Part shown: piece after piece, positions 37,413-48,530 of the stretch
How the letters are laid out: each line of letters begins with the position of its first letter
Position numbering within the stretch: the stretch's first letter is position 1
Assembly (NCBI GenBank): GCA_963580455.1
Contig: OY756971.1
Location: 11,369,001-11,433,000, forward strand
From: Euonymus europaeus
Lineage: Eukaryota > Streptophyta > Magnoliopsida > Celastrales > Celastraceae
Length of the DNA stretch: 64,000 nucleotides
Direction of reading: 5' to 3'
Position numbers and translations under genes: made by a program
The notes under the pieces: generated by a model
What the model was told of the DNA's origin: nothing
Databases searched by the model: none
Seen by the model: only the letters and a program-made list of their open reading frames with translations

Positions 37413-38114
37413 ACAAGTAAAAGCTTCCTAGATTATTTCGATGCCAAAACACCAACTTTCTATGACAAATGAACAAAACCGTTAAAAGCTCCTCCATAGA
37501 GAGAGTTGAGAAACTGCGTAACAGAAAAGTTGCTCGGTGTACACTTTTTATTGTTCTTCTATGTAAAATTTTACGAGTATAAGCTTCCTAGATTATTTCA
37601 ATGCAAAAACCACAACTTTCTATGACAAATGCACAAAATTGTTAAAAGCTCCTCCATAGAGAGAGTTGAGCAACTTCGAAACAGAAAATTTGCTCGTTAT
37701 ACACTTTTTAATGTTCTTCTATGTCAAATTTTATGAGTATAAGCTTCATAGATTATTTCGATGCAAAAACTCCAACTTTCTATGACAAATACACAAAATT
37801 GTTAAAAGCTCCTCCATAGAGTGTGTTGAGCAACTTCGGACCATCAATGTTGTGTGTACACCTTTTAATGTTCTTCCATTTGAAATTTTACGAGTATAAG
37901 CGTCAGGGAGTAATTAATTGCCAAAACCCCAACTTTCTATGAGAAATGGACAAAGCCATTAAAAGCTCTTTCATAGAGAGGGCTCAGCAAGTTCGGACCA
38001 TCAAAGTTTCTTGGTGTACACTTTGTATTGTTTTTCTATGTCAAATTTTACAAGTAAAAGCTTCCTAGATTATTTCGATGCCAAAACACCAACTTTCTTT
38101 GACAAATGAACAAA

Positions 38115-39322
38115 ACCGTTAAAAGCTCCTCCATAGAGTGTGTTGAGCAACTTCGGACCATCAATGTTGTGTGTACACCTTTTATTGTTCTTCCATTTGA
38201 AATTTTACGAGTATGAGCGTCAGGGAGTAATTAATTGCCAAAACCCCAACTTTCTATGAGAAATGGACAAAGATATTAAAAGCTCCTCCATAGAGAAGTC
38301 TCAGCAAGTTCGGACCATCAAAGTTTCTTGGTGTACACTTTGTATTGTTTTCTATGTCAAATTTTATGAGTATAAGTTTCCTAGATTATTTCAATGCCAA
38401 AACACCAAGTTTCTATGAGAAATGTACAAAATTGTTAAAAGCTCCCTTATAGAGAGAGTTGAGCAACTTCGGACCATCAAAGTTGCTCGGTGTACACCTT
38501 TTATTGTGCTTTTATGTCAAATTTTACGAGTATAGGCTTCCTAGATTATTTCGATGCAAATACCCCAACTTTCTATGAGAAATGGACAAAGCCATTAAAA
38601 GCTCCTCCATAGAGAGAGTTCACCAAGTTCGGACCATCAAAGTTGCTTGGTGTACACTTTGTATTGTTTTTCTATGTCAAATTTTACAAGTAAAAGCTTC
38701 CTAGATTATTTCGACGCCAAAACACAAACTTTCTATGACAAATGAACAAAACCGTTAAAAGCTCCTCCATAGAGAGAGTTGAGAAACTGCGTAACAGAAA
38801 AGTTGCTCGGTGTACACTTTTTATTGTTCTTCTATGTAAAATTTTACGAGTATAAGCTTCCTAGATTATTTCAATGCAAAAACCACAACCTTCTATGACA
38901 AATGCACAAAATTGTTAAAAGCTCCTCCATAGAGAGAGTTGAGCAACTTCGAAACAGAAAACTTGCTCGTTATACACTTTTTAATGTTCTTCTATGTCAA
39001 ATTTTATGAGTATATGCTTCATAGATTATTTCGATGCAAAAACTCCAACTTTCTATGACAAATGCACAAAATTGTTAAAAGCTCCTCCATAGAGTGTGTT
39101 GAGCAACTTCGGACCATCAATGTTGTGTGTACACCTTTTATTGTTCTTCCATTTGAAATTTTACGAGTATAAGCGTCAGGGAGTAATTAATTGCCAAAAC
39201 CCCAACTTTCTATGAGAAATGGACAAAGCCATTAAAAGCTCCTCCATAGAGAGGGCTCAGCAAGTTCGGACCATCAAAGTTTCTTGGTGTACAATTTGTA
39301 TTGTTTTTCTATGTCAAATTTT
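38115..39322 (+). repeat. 1,910-bp period duplication, right copy
   Basis: Counterpart of 36,205-37,412 with small private changes, such as GAGAAGTCTCAGC near 38,295 and CGACGCC near 38,713. Confidence 0.8.
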
Positions 39323-39329
39323 AGGAGTA

Positions 39330-39760
39330 TATGCGTCCTAGATTATTTTAATGACAAAACACCAAGTTTCTATGAGAAATGTACAAAATTGCTAAAAGCT
39401 CTCTTATAGAGAGAGTTGAGCAACTTCGGACCATCAAAGTTGCTCGGTGTACACTTTTTAATGTTCTTCTATGTCAAATTTTACGAGTATAAGCATCCAA
39501 GATTATTTTGATGCCAAAAAACTAACTTTATATAACAAATAGACAAAACCGTTAAAAGCTCCTCCATAGAGAGAGTTGGGCAACTTCGAACCAGAAAAGT
39601 TGCTCGGTGTACACTTTTTAATGTTCTTCTATGTCAAATTTTACGAGTATAAGCTTCCTAGATTATTTCGATGCAAAAATCCCAACTTTCTATGACAAAT
39701 GCACAAAATTGTTAAAAGTTCCTCCATAGAGTGTGTTGAGCAACTTCGGACCATCAATGT
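39330..39760 (+). repeat. Fragment of the 1,753-bp HOR type
   Basis: The order TTTTAATGACAAAACACC, CTCTCTTATAGAG, GCATCCAAGATTATTTTG and ATAACAAATAGAC matches the corresponding part of the 1,753-bp unit (for example 33,450-33,840). It is separated from that array by about 4 kb and then joins an A monomer reading CAATGTCCCGTG. Confidence 0.75.
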
Positions 39761-40601
39761 CCCGTGTACACCTTTTATTGTTCTTCCATTTGAAATTTTA
39801 CGAGTATAAGCGTCAAGATTAATTAATTGCCAAAACACCAACTTTCTATGAGAAATGGACAAAGCCATTAAAAGTTCCTCAATAGAGAGAGTTGAGCAAC
39901 TTCGAACCACAAAAGTTGCTCGGTGTACACTTTTTAATGTTCTTCTATGTCAAATTTTATGAGTATAGGCTTCCTAGATTATTTCGATGCAAAAACCCCA
40001 ACTTTCTATGACAAATGCGCAAAATTGTTAAAAGCTCCTCCATAGAGATTGTTGAGCAACTACGGACCATCAATGTCCCGTGTACACCTTTTATTGTTCT
40101 TCCATTTGAAATTTTACGAGTATAAGCGTCAAGATTAATTAATTGCCAAAACACCAACTTTCTATGAGAAATGGACGAAGCCATTAAAAGCTCCTCCATA
40201 GAGAGAGTTCAGCATGTTCGGACCATAAAAGTTGCTTGGTGTACACTTTGTATTGTTTTTCTATGTCAAATTTTATGAGTATAAGCTGCATAGATTATTT
40301 CGATGCCAAAACACCAAGTTTCTTTGAGAAATGGACAAAATTGTTAAAAGCTCCTCTATAGAGAGAGTTGAGCATTTTCGAACCATCAAAGTTGCTCGGT
40401 GAAACTTTTTATTGTGCTTCTATGTCAAATTGTACGAGTATAAGCTTCCAAGATTATTTCGATGCCAAAACACCGACTTTCTATGACAAATGGACAAAAC
40501 CGTTAAAAGCTCCTCAATAGAGAGAGTTGAGCAACTTCGGACCAGAGAAGTTGCTCGGTTTACACTTTTTAATGTTCATCTATGTCAAATTTTACGTGTA
40601 T

Positions 40602-41862
40602 AAGCTTCCTAGATTATTTCGATGCAAAAAACCCAACTTTCTATGACAAATGCGAAAAATTGTTAAAAGCTCCTCCATAGAGATTGTTGAGCAACTTCGG
40701 ACCATCAATGTCGTGTGTACACCTTTTATTGTTCTTCCATTTGAAATTTTACGAGTATAAGCGTCAAGATTAATTAATTGCCAAAACACCAACTTTCTAT
40801 GGGAAATGGACAAAGCCATTAAAATTTTTTCCATAGAGCAAGTTCGGACCTTCAAAGTTGCTTGGTGTACACTTTGTATTGTTTTTCTATGTCAAATTTT
40901 ATGAGTATAAGCTGCCTAGATTATTTCGATGCCAAAACACCAAGTTTGTTTGAGAAATGGACAAAATTGTTAAAAGCTCCTCTATAGAGAGAGTTGAGCA
41001 TTTTCGAACCATCAAAGTTGCTCGGTGAAACTTTTTAATGTGCTTCTATGTCAAATTGTACGAGTATAAGCTTCCAAGATTATTTCGATGCCAAGACACA
41101 GACTTTCTATGAGAAATGGACAAAACCGTTAAAAGCTCCTCAATAGAGAGAGTTGAGCAACTTCAGACCAGAAAAGTTGCTCGGTGTACACTTTTTAATG
41201 TTCTTCTATGTCAAATTTTACATGTATAAGCTTCTTAGATTATTTCGATGCAAAAACCCCAACTTTCTATGACAAATGTGAAAAATTGTTAAAAGCTCCT
41301 CCATAGAGATTGTTGAGCAACTTCGGACCATCAATGTCGTGTGTACACCTTTTATTGTTCTTCCATTTGAAATTTTACGAGTATAAGCGTCAAGATTAAT
41401 TAATTGCCAAAACACCAACTTTCTATGGGAAATGCACAAAGCCATTAAAAGCTCCTCCATAGGGAGAGTTCAGCAAGTTCGGACCTTCAAAGTCGCTTGG
41501 TGTACACTTTGTATTGTTTTTCTATGTCAAATTTTATGAGTATAAGCTGCATAGATTATTTCGATGCCAAAACACCAAGTTTCTTTGAGAAATGGACAAA
41601 ATTGTTAAAAGCTCCTCTATAGAGAGAGTTGAGCATTTTCGAACCATCAAAGTTGCTCGGTGAAACTTTTTATTGTGCTTCTATGTCAAATTGTACGAGT
41701 ATAGGCTTCAAAGATTATTTCGATGCCAAAACACCGACTTTCTATGACAAATGCACAAAACCGATAAAAGCTCCTCAATAGAGAGAGTTGAGCAACTTCG
41801 GACCAGAAAAGTTGCTCGGTGTACACTTTTTAATGTTCTTCTATGTCAAATTTTACGTGTAT
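40602..41862 (+). repeat. 1,261-bp 8-mer HOR, unit 1
   Basis: It starts at the A monomer AAGCTTCCTAGATT and contains two A-B1 dimers four monomers apart (about 626-635 bases). The first B monomer is only 150 bp (40,759-40,908): CCATTAAAATTTTTTCCATA replaces the usual CTCC sequence and nine bases are missing before CAAGTTCGG. Confidence 0.87.
40821..40840 (+). repeat. Diagnostic 9-bp deletion in a B1 monomer
   Basis: Compared with other B1 monomers, AAAGCTCCTCC is altered to a T-run and GAGAGTTCA is absent, leaving CCATAGAGCAAGTTCGG. The same lesion is present near 42,085 and 43,345. Confidence 0.85.
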
Positions 41863-43123
41863 AAGCTTCCTAGATTATTTCGATGCAAAAACCCCAACTT
41901 TCTATGACAAATGCGAAAAATTGTTAAAAGCTCCTCCATAGAGATTGTTGAGCAACTTCGGACCATCAATGTCGTGTGTACACCTTTTATTGTTCTTCCG
42001 TTTGAAATTTTACGAGTATAAGCGTCAAGATTAATTAATTGCCAAAACACCAACTTTCTATGGGAAATGGACAAAGCCATTAAAAGTTTTTCCATAGAGC
42101 AAGTTCGGACCTTCAAAGTTGCTTGGTGTACACTTTGTATTGTTTTTCTATGTCAAATTTTATGAGTATAAGCTGCCTAGATTATTTCGATGCCAAAACA
42201 CCAAGTTTCTTTGAGAAATGGACAAAATTGTTAAAAGCTCCTCTATAGAGAGAGCTGAGCATTTTCGAACCATCAAAGTTGCTCGGTGAAACTTTTTATT
42301 GTGCTTCTATGTCAAATTGTACGAGTATAAGCTTCCAAGATTATTTCGATGCCAAAACACAGACTTTCTATGACAAATGGACAAAACCGTTAAAAGCACC
42401 TCAATAGAGAGAGTTGAGCAACTTCGGACCAGAAAAGTTGCTCGGTGTACACTTTTTAATGTTCTTCTATGTCAAATTTTACGTGTATAAGCTTCCTAGA
42501 TTATTTCGATGCAAAAACCCCAACTTTCTATGACAAATGTGAAAAATTGTTAAAAGCTCCTCCATAGAGATTGTTGAGCAACTTCGGACCATCAATGTCG
42601 TGTGTACACCTTTTATTGTTCTTCCATTTGAAATTTTACGAGTATAAGCGTCAAGATTAATTAATTACCAAAACACCAACTTTCTATGGGAAATGGACAA
42701 AGCCATTAAAAGCTCCTCCGTAGGGAGAGTTCAGCAAGTTCGGACCTTCAAAGTCGCTTGGTGTACACTTTGTATTGTTTTTCTATGTCAAATTTTATGA
42801 GTATAAGCTGCATAGATTATTTCGATGCCAAAACACCAAGTTTCTTTGAGAAATGGACAAAATTGTTAAAAGCTCCTCTATAGAGAGAGTTGAGCATTTT
42901 CGAACCATCAATGTTGCTCGGTGAAACTTTTTATTGTGCTTCTATGTCAAATTGTATGAGTATAAGCTTCCAAGATTATTTCGATGCCAAAACACCGACT
43001 TTCTATGACAAATGGACAAAACCGTTAAAAGCTCCTCAATAGAGAGAGTTGAGCAACTTCGGATCAGAAAAGTTGCTCGGTGTACACTTTTTAATGTTCT
43101 TCTATGTCAAATTTTACGTGTAT
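41863..43123 (+). repeat. 1,261-bp 8-mer HOR, unit 2
   Basis: Exactly 1,261 bases after unit 1. The short B is at 42,020-42,169 (150 bp). A second B has TTAATTACC and CTCCGTAGGGAG near 42,665-42,725. Confidence 0.87.
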
Positions 43124-44385
43124 AAGCTTCCTAGATTATTTCGATGCAAAAACCCCAACTTTCTATGACAAATGCGAAAAATTGTTAAAAGCTCCTCGAT
43201 AGAGATTGTTGAGCAACTTCGGACCATCAATGTCGTGTGTACACCTTTTATTGTTCTTCCATTTGAAATTTTACGAGTATAAGCGTCAAGATTAATTAAT
43301 TGCCAAAACACCAACTTTCTATGGGAAATGGACAAAGCCATTAAATGTTTTTCCATAGAGCAAGTTTGGACCTTCAAAGTCGTTTGGTGTACACTTTGTA
43401 TTGTTTTTCTATGTCAAATTTTATGAGTATAAGCTGCCTAGATTATTTCGATGCCAAAACACCAAGTTTCTTTGAGAAATGGACAAAATTGTTAAAAGCT
43501 CCTCTATAGAGAGAGTTGAGCATTTTCGAACCATCAAAGTTGCTCGGTGAAACTTTTTATTGTGCTTCTATGTCAAATTGTACGAGTATAAGCTTCCAAG
43601 ATTATTTCGATGTCAAAACACCGACTTTCTATGACAAATGGAAAAAAACCGTTAAAAGCTCCTCAATAGAGAGAGTTGAGCAACTTCGGACCAGAAAAGT
43701 TGCTCGGTGTACACTTTTTAATGTTCTTCTATGTCAAATTTTACGTGTATAAGCTTCCTAGATTATTTCGATGCAAAAACCCCAACTTTCTATGACAAAT
43801 GCGAAAAATTGTTAAAAGCTCCTCGATAGAGATTGTTGAGCAACTTCGGACCATCAATGTCGTGTGTTCACCTTTTATTGTTCTTCCATTTGAAATTTTA
43901 CGAGTATAAGCGTCAAGATTAATTAATTGCCAAAACACCAACTTTCTATGGGAAATGGACAAAGCCATTAAAAGCTCCTCCATAGAGAGAGTTCAGCAAG
44001 TTCGGACCTTCAAAGTCGCTTGGTGTACACTTTGTATTGTTTTTCTATGTCAATTTTTATGAGTATAAGCTGCCTAGATTATTTCGATGCCAAAACACCA
44101 AGTTTCTTTGAGAAATGGACAAAATTGTTAAAAGCTCCTGTATAGAGAGAGTTGAGCATTTTCGAACCATCAAAGTTGCTCGGTGAAACTTTTTATTGTG
44201 CTTCTATGTCAAATTGTACGAGTATAAGCTTCTAAGATTATTTCGATGCCAAAACACCGACTTTCTATGACAAATGGACAAAACCGTTAAAAGCTCCTCA
44301 ATAGAGAGAGTTGAGCAACTTCGGACCAGAAAAGTTGCTCGGTGTACAATTTTTAATGTTCTTCTATGTCAAATTTTACGTGTAT
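43124..44385 (+). repeat. 1,261-bp 8-mer HOR, unit 3
   Basis: The short B is at 43,281-43,430 (150 bp). The unit is one base longer because of GGAAAAAAACCG near 43,641. In the next unit position the B monomer (from 44,543) is full length, so the lesion marks exactly three units. Confidence 0.87.
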
Positions 44386-44639
44386 AAGCTTCCTAGATTA
44401 TTTCGATGCAAAAACCCCAACTTTCTATGACAAATGCGAAAAATTGTTAAAAGCTCCTCCATAGAGATTGTTGAGCAACTTCGGACCATCAATGTCGTGT
44501 GTAAACCTTTTATTGTTCTTCCATTTGAAATTTTACGAGTATAAGCGTCAAGATTAATTAATTGCCAAAACACCAACTTTCTATGGCAAATGGACAAAGC
44601 CATTAAAAGCTCCTCCATAGGGAGAGTTCAGCAAGTTCG

Positions 44640-47600
44640 GACCTTCAAAGTCGCTCGGTGTACACTTTGTATTGTTTTTCTATGTCAAATTTTATGAGTA
44701 TAAGCTTCCTAGATTATTTCGATGCCAAAACACCATCTTTCTATGACAAATGGACAAAGCCATTAAAAGCTCCTCCAAATAGAAAGTTGAGCAACTTCGG
44801 ACCATCAAAGTTGCTCGGTGTACACTTTTTATTGTGCTTCTATATCAAATTTTACGAGTATAAGCTTCCGAGATTATTTCGATGCAAAAACCCCAACTTT
44901 CTATAAAAAATGCACAAAACCGTCAAAAGCTCCTCTATAGAGAGAGTTGAGCAACTTCGGACAAGAAAAATTGCTCGATGTACACTTTTTAATGTTCTTC
45001 TATGTCAAATTTTACAAGTATAAGCTTATTAGATTATTTCGATGCCAAAACACGTACTTTCTATGACAAATGAACAAAACCATTAAAAGCTCCTCCATAG
45101 AGAGAGTTGAGCAACTTCGTAACAAAAAAGTTGCTCGGTGTACACTTTTTAATGTTCTTCTATGTAAAATTTTACGAGTATAAGCTTCCTAGATTATTTC
45201 GATGCAAAAACACCAACTTTCTATGACAAATGCACAAAATTGTTAAAAGCTCCTCCATAGAGAGAGTTGAGCAACTTCGGAACAGAAAAGTTGCTCGGTG
45301 TACACTTTTTATTGTGCTTCTATGTCAAATTTTACGAGTATAAGCTTCCGAGATTATTTCGATGCAAAAACCCCAACTTTCTATGACAAATGCACAAAAC
45401 CGTTAAAAGCTCCACTATAGAGAGAGTTGGGCAACTTCGGACAAGAAAAATTGCTCGATGTACACTTTTTAATGTTCTTCTATGTCAAATTTTACAAGTA
45501 TAAGCTTCCTAGATTATTTCGATGCCAAAACACGTACTTTCTATGACAAATAAACAAAACCGTTAAAAGCTCCTCCATATAGAGAGTTGAGCAACTTCGG
45601 AACAAAAAAATTGCTCGGTGTACACTTTTTAATGTTCTTCTATGTAAAATTTTACGAGTATAAGCTTCCTAGATTATTTCGATGCAAAAAACCCCAACTT
45701 TCTATGATAAATGCACAAAATTGTTAAAAGCTCCTCCATAGAGAGAGTTGAGCAACTTCGGAACAGAAAAGTTGCTCGGTGTACACTTTTTAATTTTCTT
45801 CTATGTCAAATTTTACGAGTATAAGCATCCAAGATTATTTTGATGCCAAAAAACCAACTTTATATAACAAATAGACAAAACCGTTAAAAGCTCCTCCATG
45901 GAGAGAGTTGGGCAACTTCGAACCAGAAAAGTTGCTCGGTGTACACTTTTTAATGTTCTTCTATGTCAAATTTTTCGAGTATAAGCTTCCTAGATTATTT
46001 CGATGCAAAAACCCCAACTTTCTATGACAAATACACAAAATTGTTAAAAGCCCCTCCATAGAGTGTGCTGAGCAACTTCGGACCATCAATGTTGTGTGTA
46101 CACCTTTTATTGTTCTTCCATTTGAAATTTTACTAGTATAAGCGTCAGGGAGTAATTAATTGCCAAAACCCCAACTTTCTATGAGAAATGGACAAAGCCA
46201 TTAAAAGCTCCTCCATAGAGAGGGCTCAGCAAGTTCGGACCATCAAAGTTTCTTGGTGTACAATTTGTAATGTTTTTCTATCTCAAATTTTAGGAGTATA
46301 AGCTTCCTAGATTATTTTAATGCCAAAACACCAAGTTTATATGAGAAATGTACAAAATTGTTAAAAGCTCCTCCAAATAGAAAGTTGAGCAACTTCGGAT
46401 CATCAAAGTTGCTCGGTGTACACTTTTTATTGTGCTTCTATGTCAAATTTTACGAGTATAAGCTTCCGAGATTATTTCGATGCAAAAACCCCAACTTTCT
46501 ATGACAAATGCACAAAACCGTTAAAAGCTCCTCTATAGAGAGAGTTGAGCAACTTCGGACAAGAAAAATTGCTCGATGTACACTTTTTAATGTTCTTCTA
46601 TGTCAAATTTTACAAGTATAAGCTTCCTAGATTATTTCGATGCCAAAACACGTACTTTCTATGACAAATGAACAAAACCGTTAAAAGCTCCTCCATAGAG
46701 AGAGTTGAGCAACTTCAGAACAAAAAAGTTGCTCTGTGTACACTTTTTAATGTTCTTCTATGTAAAATTTTACGAGTATAAGCTTCCTAGATTATTTCGA
46801 TGCAAAAACCCCAACTTTCTATGACAAATACACAAAATTGTTATAAGCTCCTCCATAGAGAGAGTTGAGCAACTTCGGAACAGAAAAGTTGCTCGGTGTA
46901 CACTTTTAAATGTTCTTCTATGTCAAATTTTACGAGTATAAGCATCCAAGATTATTTTGATGCAAAAAACCAACTTTCTATGACAAATACACAAAATTGT
47001 TATAAGCTCCTCCATAGAGAGAGTTGAGCAACTTCGAACCATCAATGTTACTCGGTGTAAACTTTTTATTGTGCTTCTATGTCAAATTTTACGAGTATAA
47101 GCTTCCGAGATTATTTCGATGCAAAAACCCCAACTTTCTATGACAAATGCACAAAACCGTTAAAAGCTCCTCTATAGAGAGAGTTGAGCAACTTTGGACA
47201 AGAAAAATTGCTCGATGTACACTTTTTAATGTTCTTCTATGTCAAATTTTACAAGTATAAGCCTCCTAGATTATTTCGATGCCAAAACACATACTTTCTA
47301 TGACAAATGAACAAGACCGTTAAAAGCTCCTCCATAGAGAGAGTTGAGCAACTTCAGAACAAAAAAGTTGCTCGGTGTACACTTTTTATTGTTCTTCTAT
47401 GTAAAATTTTATAAGTATAAGCTTCCTAGATTATTTCGATGCCAAAACACCAACTTTCTATGAAAAATGAACAAAACCGTTAAAAGCTCCTCCATAGAGA
47501 GAGTTGAGCAACTTCGGAACAAAAAAGTTGCTCGGTGTACACTTTTTATTGTTCTTCTATGTAAAATTTTACGAGTATAAGCTTCCTAGATTATTTCGAT

Positions 47601-48530
47601 GCAAAAACCACAACTTTCTATGACAAATGCACAAAATTGTTAAAAGCTCCTCCATAGAGAGAGTTGAGCAACTTCGAAACAGAAAACTTGCTCGTTATAC
47701 ACTTTTTAATGTTCTTCTATGTCAAATTTTACGAGTATAAGCATCCAAGATTATTTCGATGCCAAAACACCAACTTTCTTTAACAAATGGAAAAAACCGT
47801 TAAAAGCCCCTCCATAGAGAGAGTTGAGCAACTTCGAACCAGAAAAGTTGCTAGGCATACACTTTTTAATGTTCTTCAATGTCAAATTTTACAAGTATAA
47901 GCTTCATAGATTATTTCGATGCAAAAACTCCAACTTTCTATGACAAATGCACAAAATTGTTAAAAGCTCCTCCATAGAGTGTGTTGAGCAACTTCGGACC
48001 ATCAATGTTGTGTGTACACCTTTTATTGTTCTTCCATTTGAAATTTTACGAGTATAAGCGTCAGGGAGTAATTAATTGCCAAAACCCGAACTTTCTATGA
48101 GAAATGGACATTGCCATTAAAAGCTCCACCATTGAGAGGGCTCAGCAAGTTCGGACCATCAAAGTTTCTTGGTGTACACTTTGTATTGTTTTTCTATATC
48201 AAATTTTATGAGTATAAGCTTCCTAGATTATTTCGATGCCAAAACACCAAATTTCTATGAGAAATGTACAAAATTGTTAAAAGCTCCCTTATAGAGAGAG
48301 TTGAGCAACTTCGGACCATCAAAGTTGCTCGGTGTACACTTTCTATTGTGCTTCTATGTTAAATTTTACGAGTATAAGCTTCCTAGATTATTTCGATGCA
48401 AAAACCCCAACTTTCTATGAGAAATGGACAAAGCCATTAAAAGCTCCTTCATAGAGAGAGTTCACCAAGTTCGGACCATCAAAGTTGCTTGGTGTACACT
48501 TTGTATTGTTTTTCTATGTCATATTTTACA
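44640..48530 (+). repeat. Satellite block VIII (ACAAGAAAAATTGC module)
   Basis: It is dominated by monomers starting AAGCTTCCGAGATT (44,862, 45,342, 46,460, 47,099) followed by ACAAGAAAAATTGCTCGATG, ACACGTAC and GGAACAAAAAAG types. The first two are 480 bases apart, a local trimer duplication. The same module order appears at 19.0-20.3, 50.4-51.6, 53.4-54.6, 57.2-58.4 and 61.0-62.2 kb. A B2 monomer lies near 46,140 and another near 48,057. Confidence 0.8.
46944..47098 (+). repeat. Chimeric monomer
   Basis: The head is the GCATCCAAGATTATTTTG type. The middle switches to GACAAATACACAAAATTG and TTATAAGCTCC, variants otherwise found only in the monomer immediately upstream (46,840). The tail is ACCATCAATGTTACTCGG. 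It looks like a recombinant of neighbouring monomers. Confidence 0.65.

Larger units (their letters stand above)
35150..39330 (+). repeat. Satellite block VI (B2 mosaic)
   Basis: It is built from B2 monomers (GTCAGGGAG), CTCCCTTATAGAG monomers, TTTACAAGTAAAAGC, CTGCGTAACAG and CTTGCTCGTTATAC monomers. The CTTGCTCGTTATAC landmark occurs near 35,778, 37,051, 37,688 and 38,961, spacings of 1,273, 637 and 1,273 bases (8, 4 and 8 monomers). These monomer types are the same as in 24,340-28,799, in a different order. Confidence 0.8.
39760..44640 (+). repeat. Satellite block VII (A-B1 alternation every 4 monomers)
   Basis: A-B1 dimers begin near 39,650, 39,966, 40,602, 41,228, 41,863, 42,490, 43,124, 43,751 and 44,386. 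Between them lie the AAGCTGC / CAAGTTTCTTTGAG monomer, whose tail reads GAGCATTTTCG, and the CACCGACTTTC / CTCCTCAATAGAG monomer. This order is the same as in 13.4-16 kb. Confidence 0.8.
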
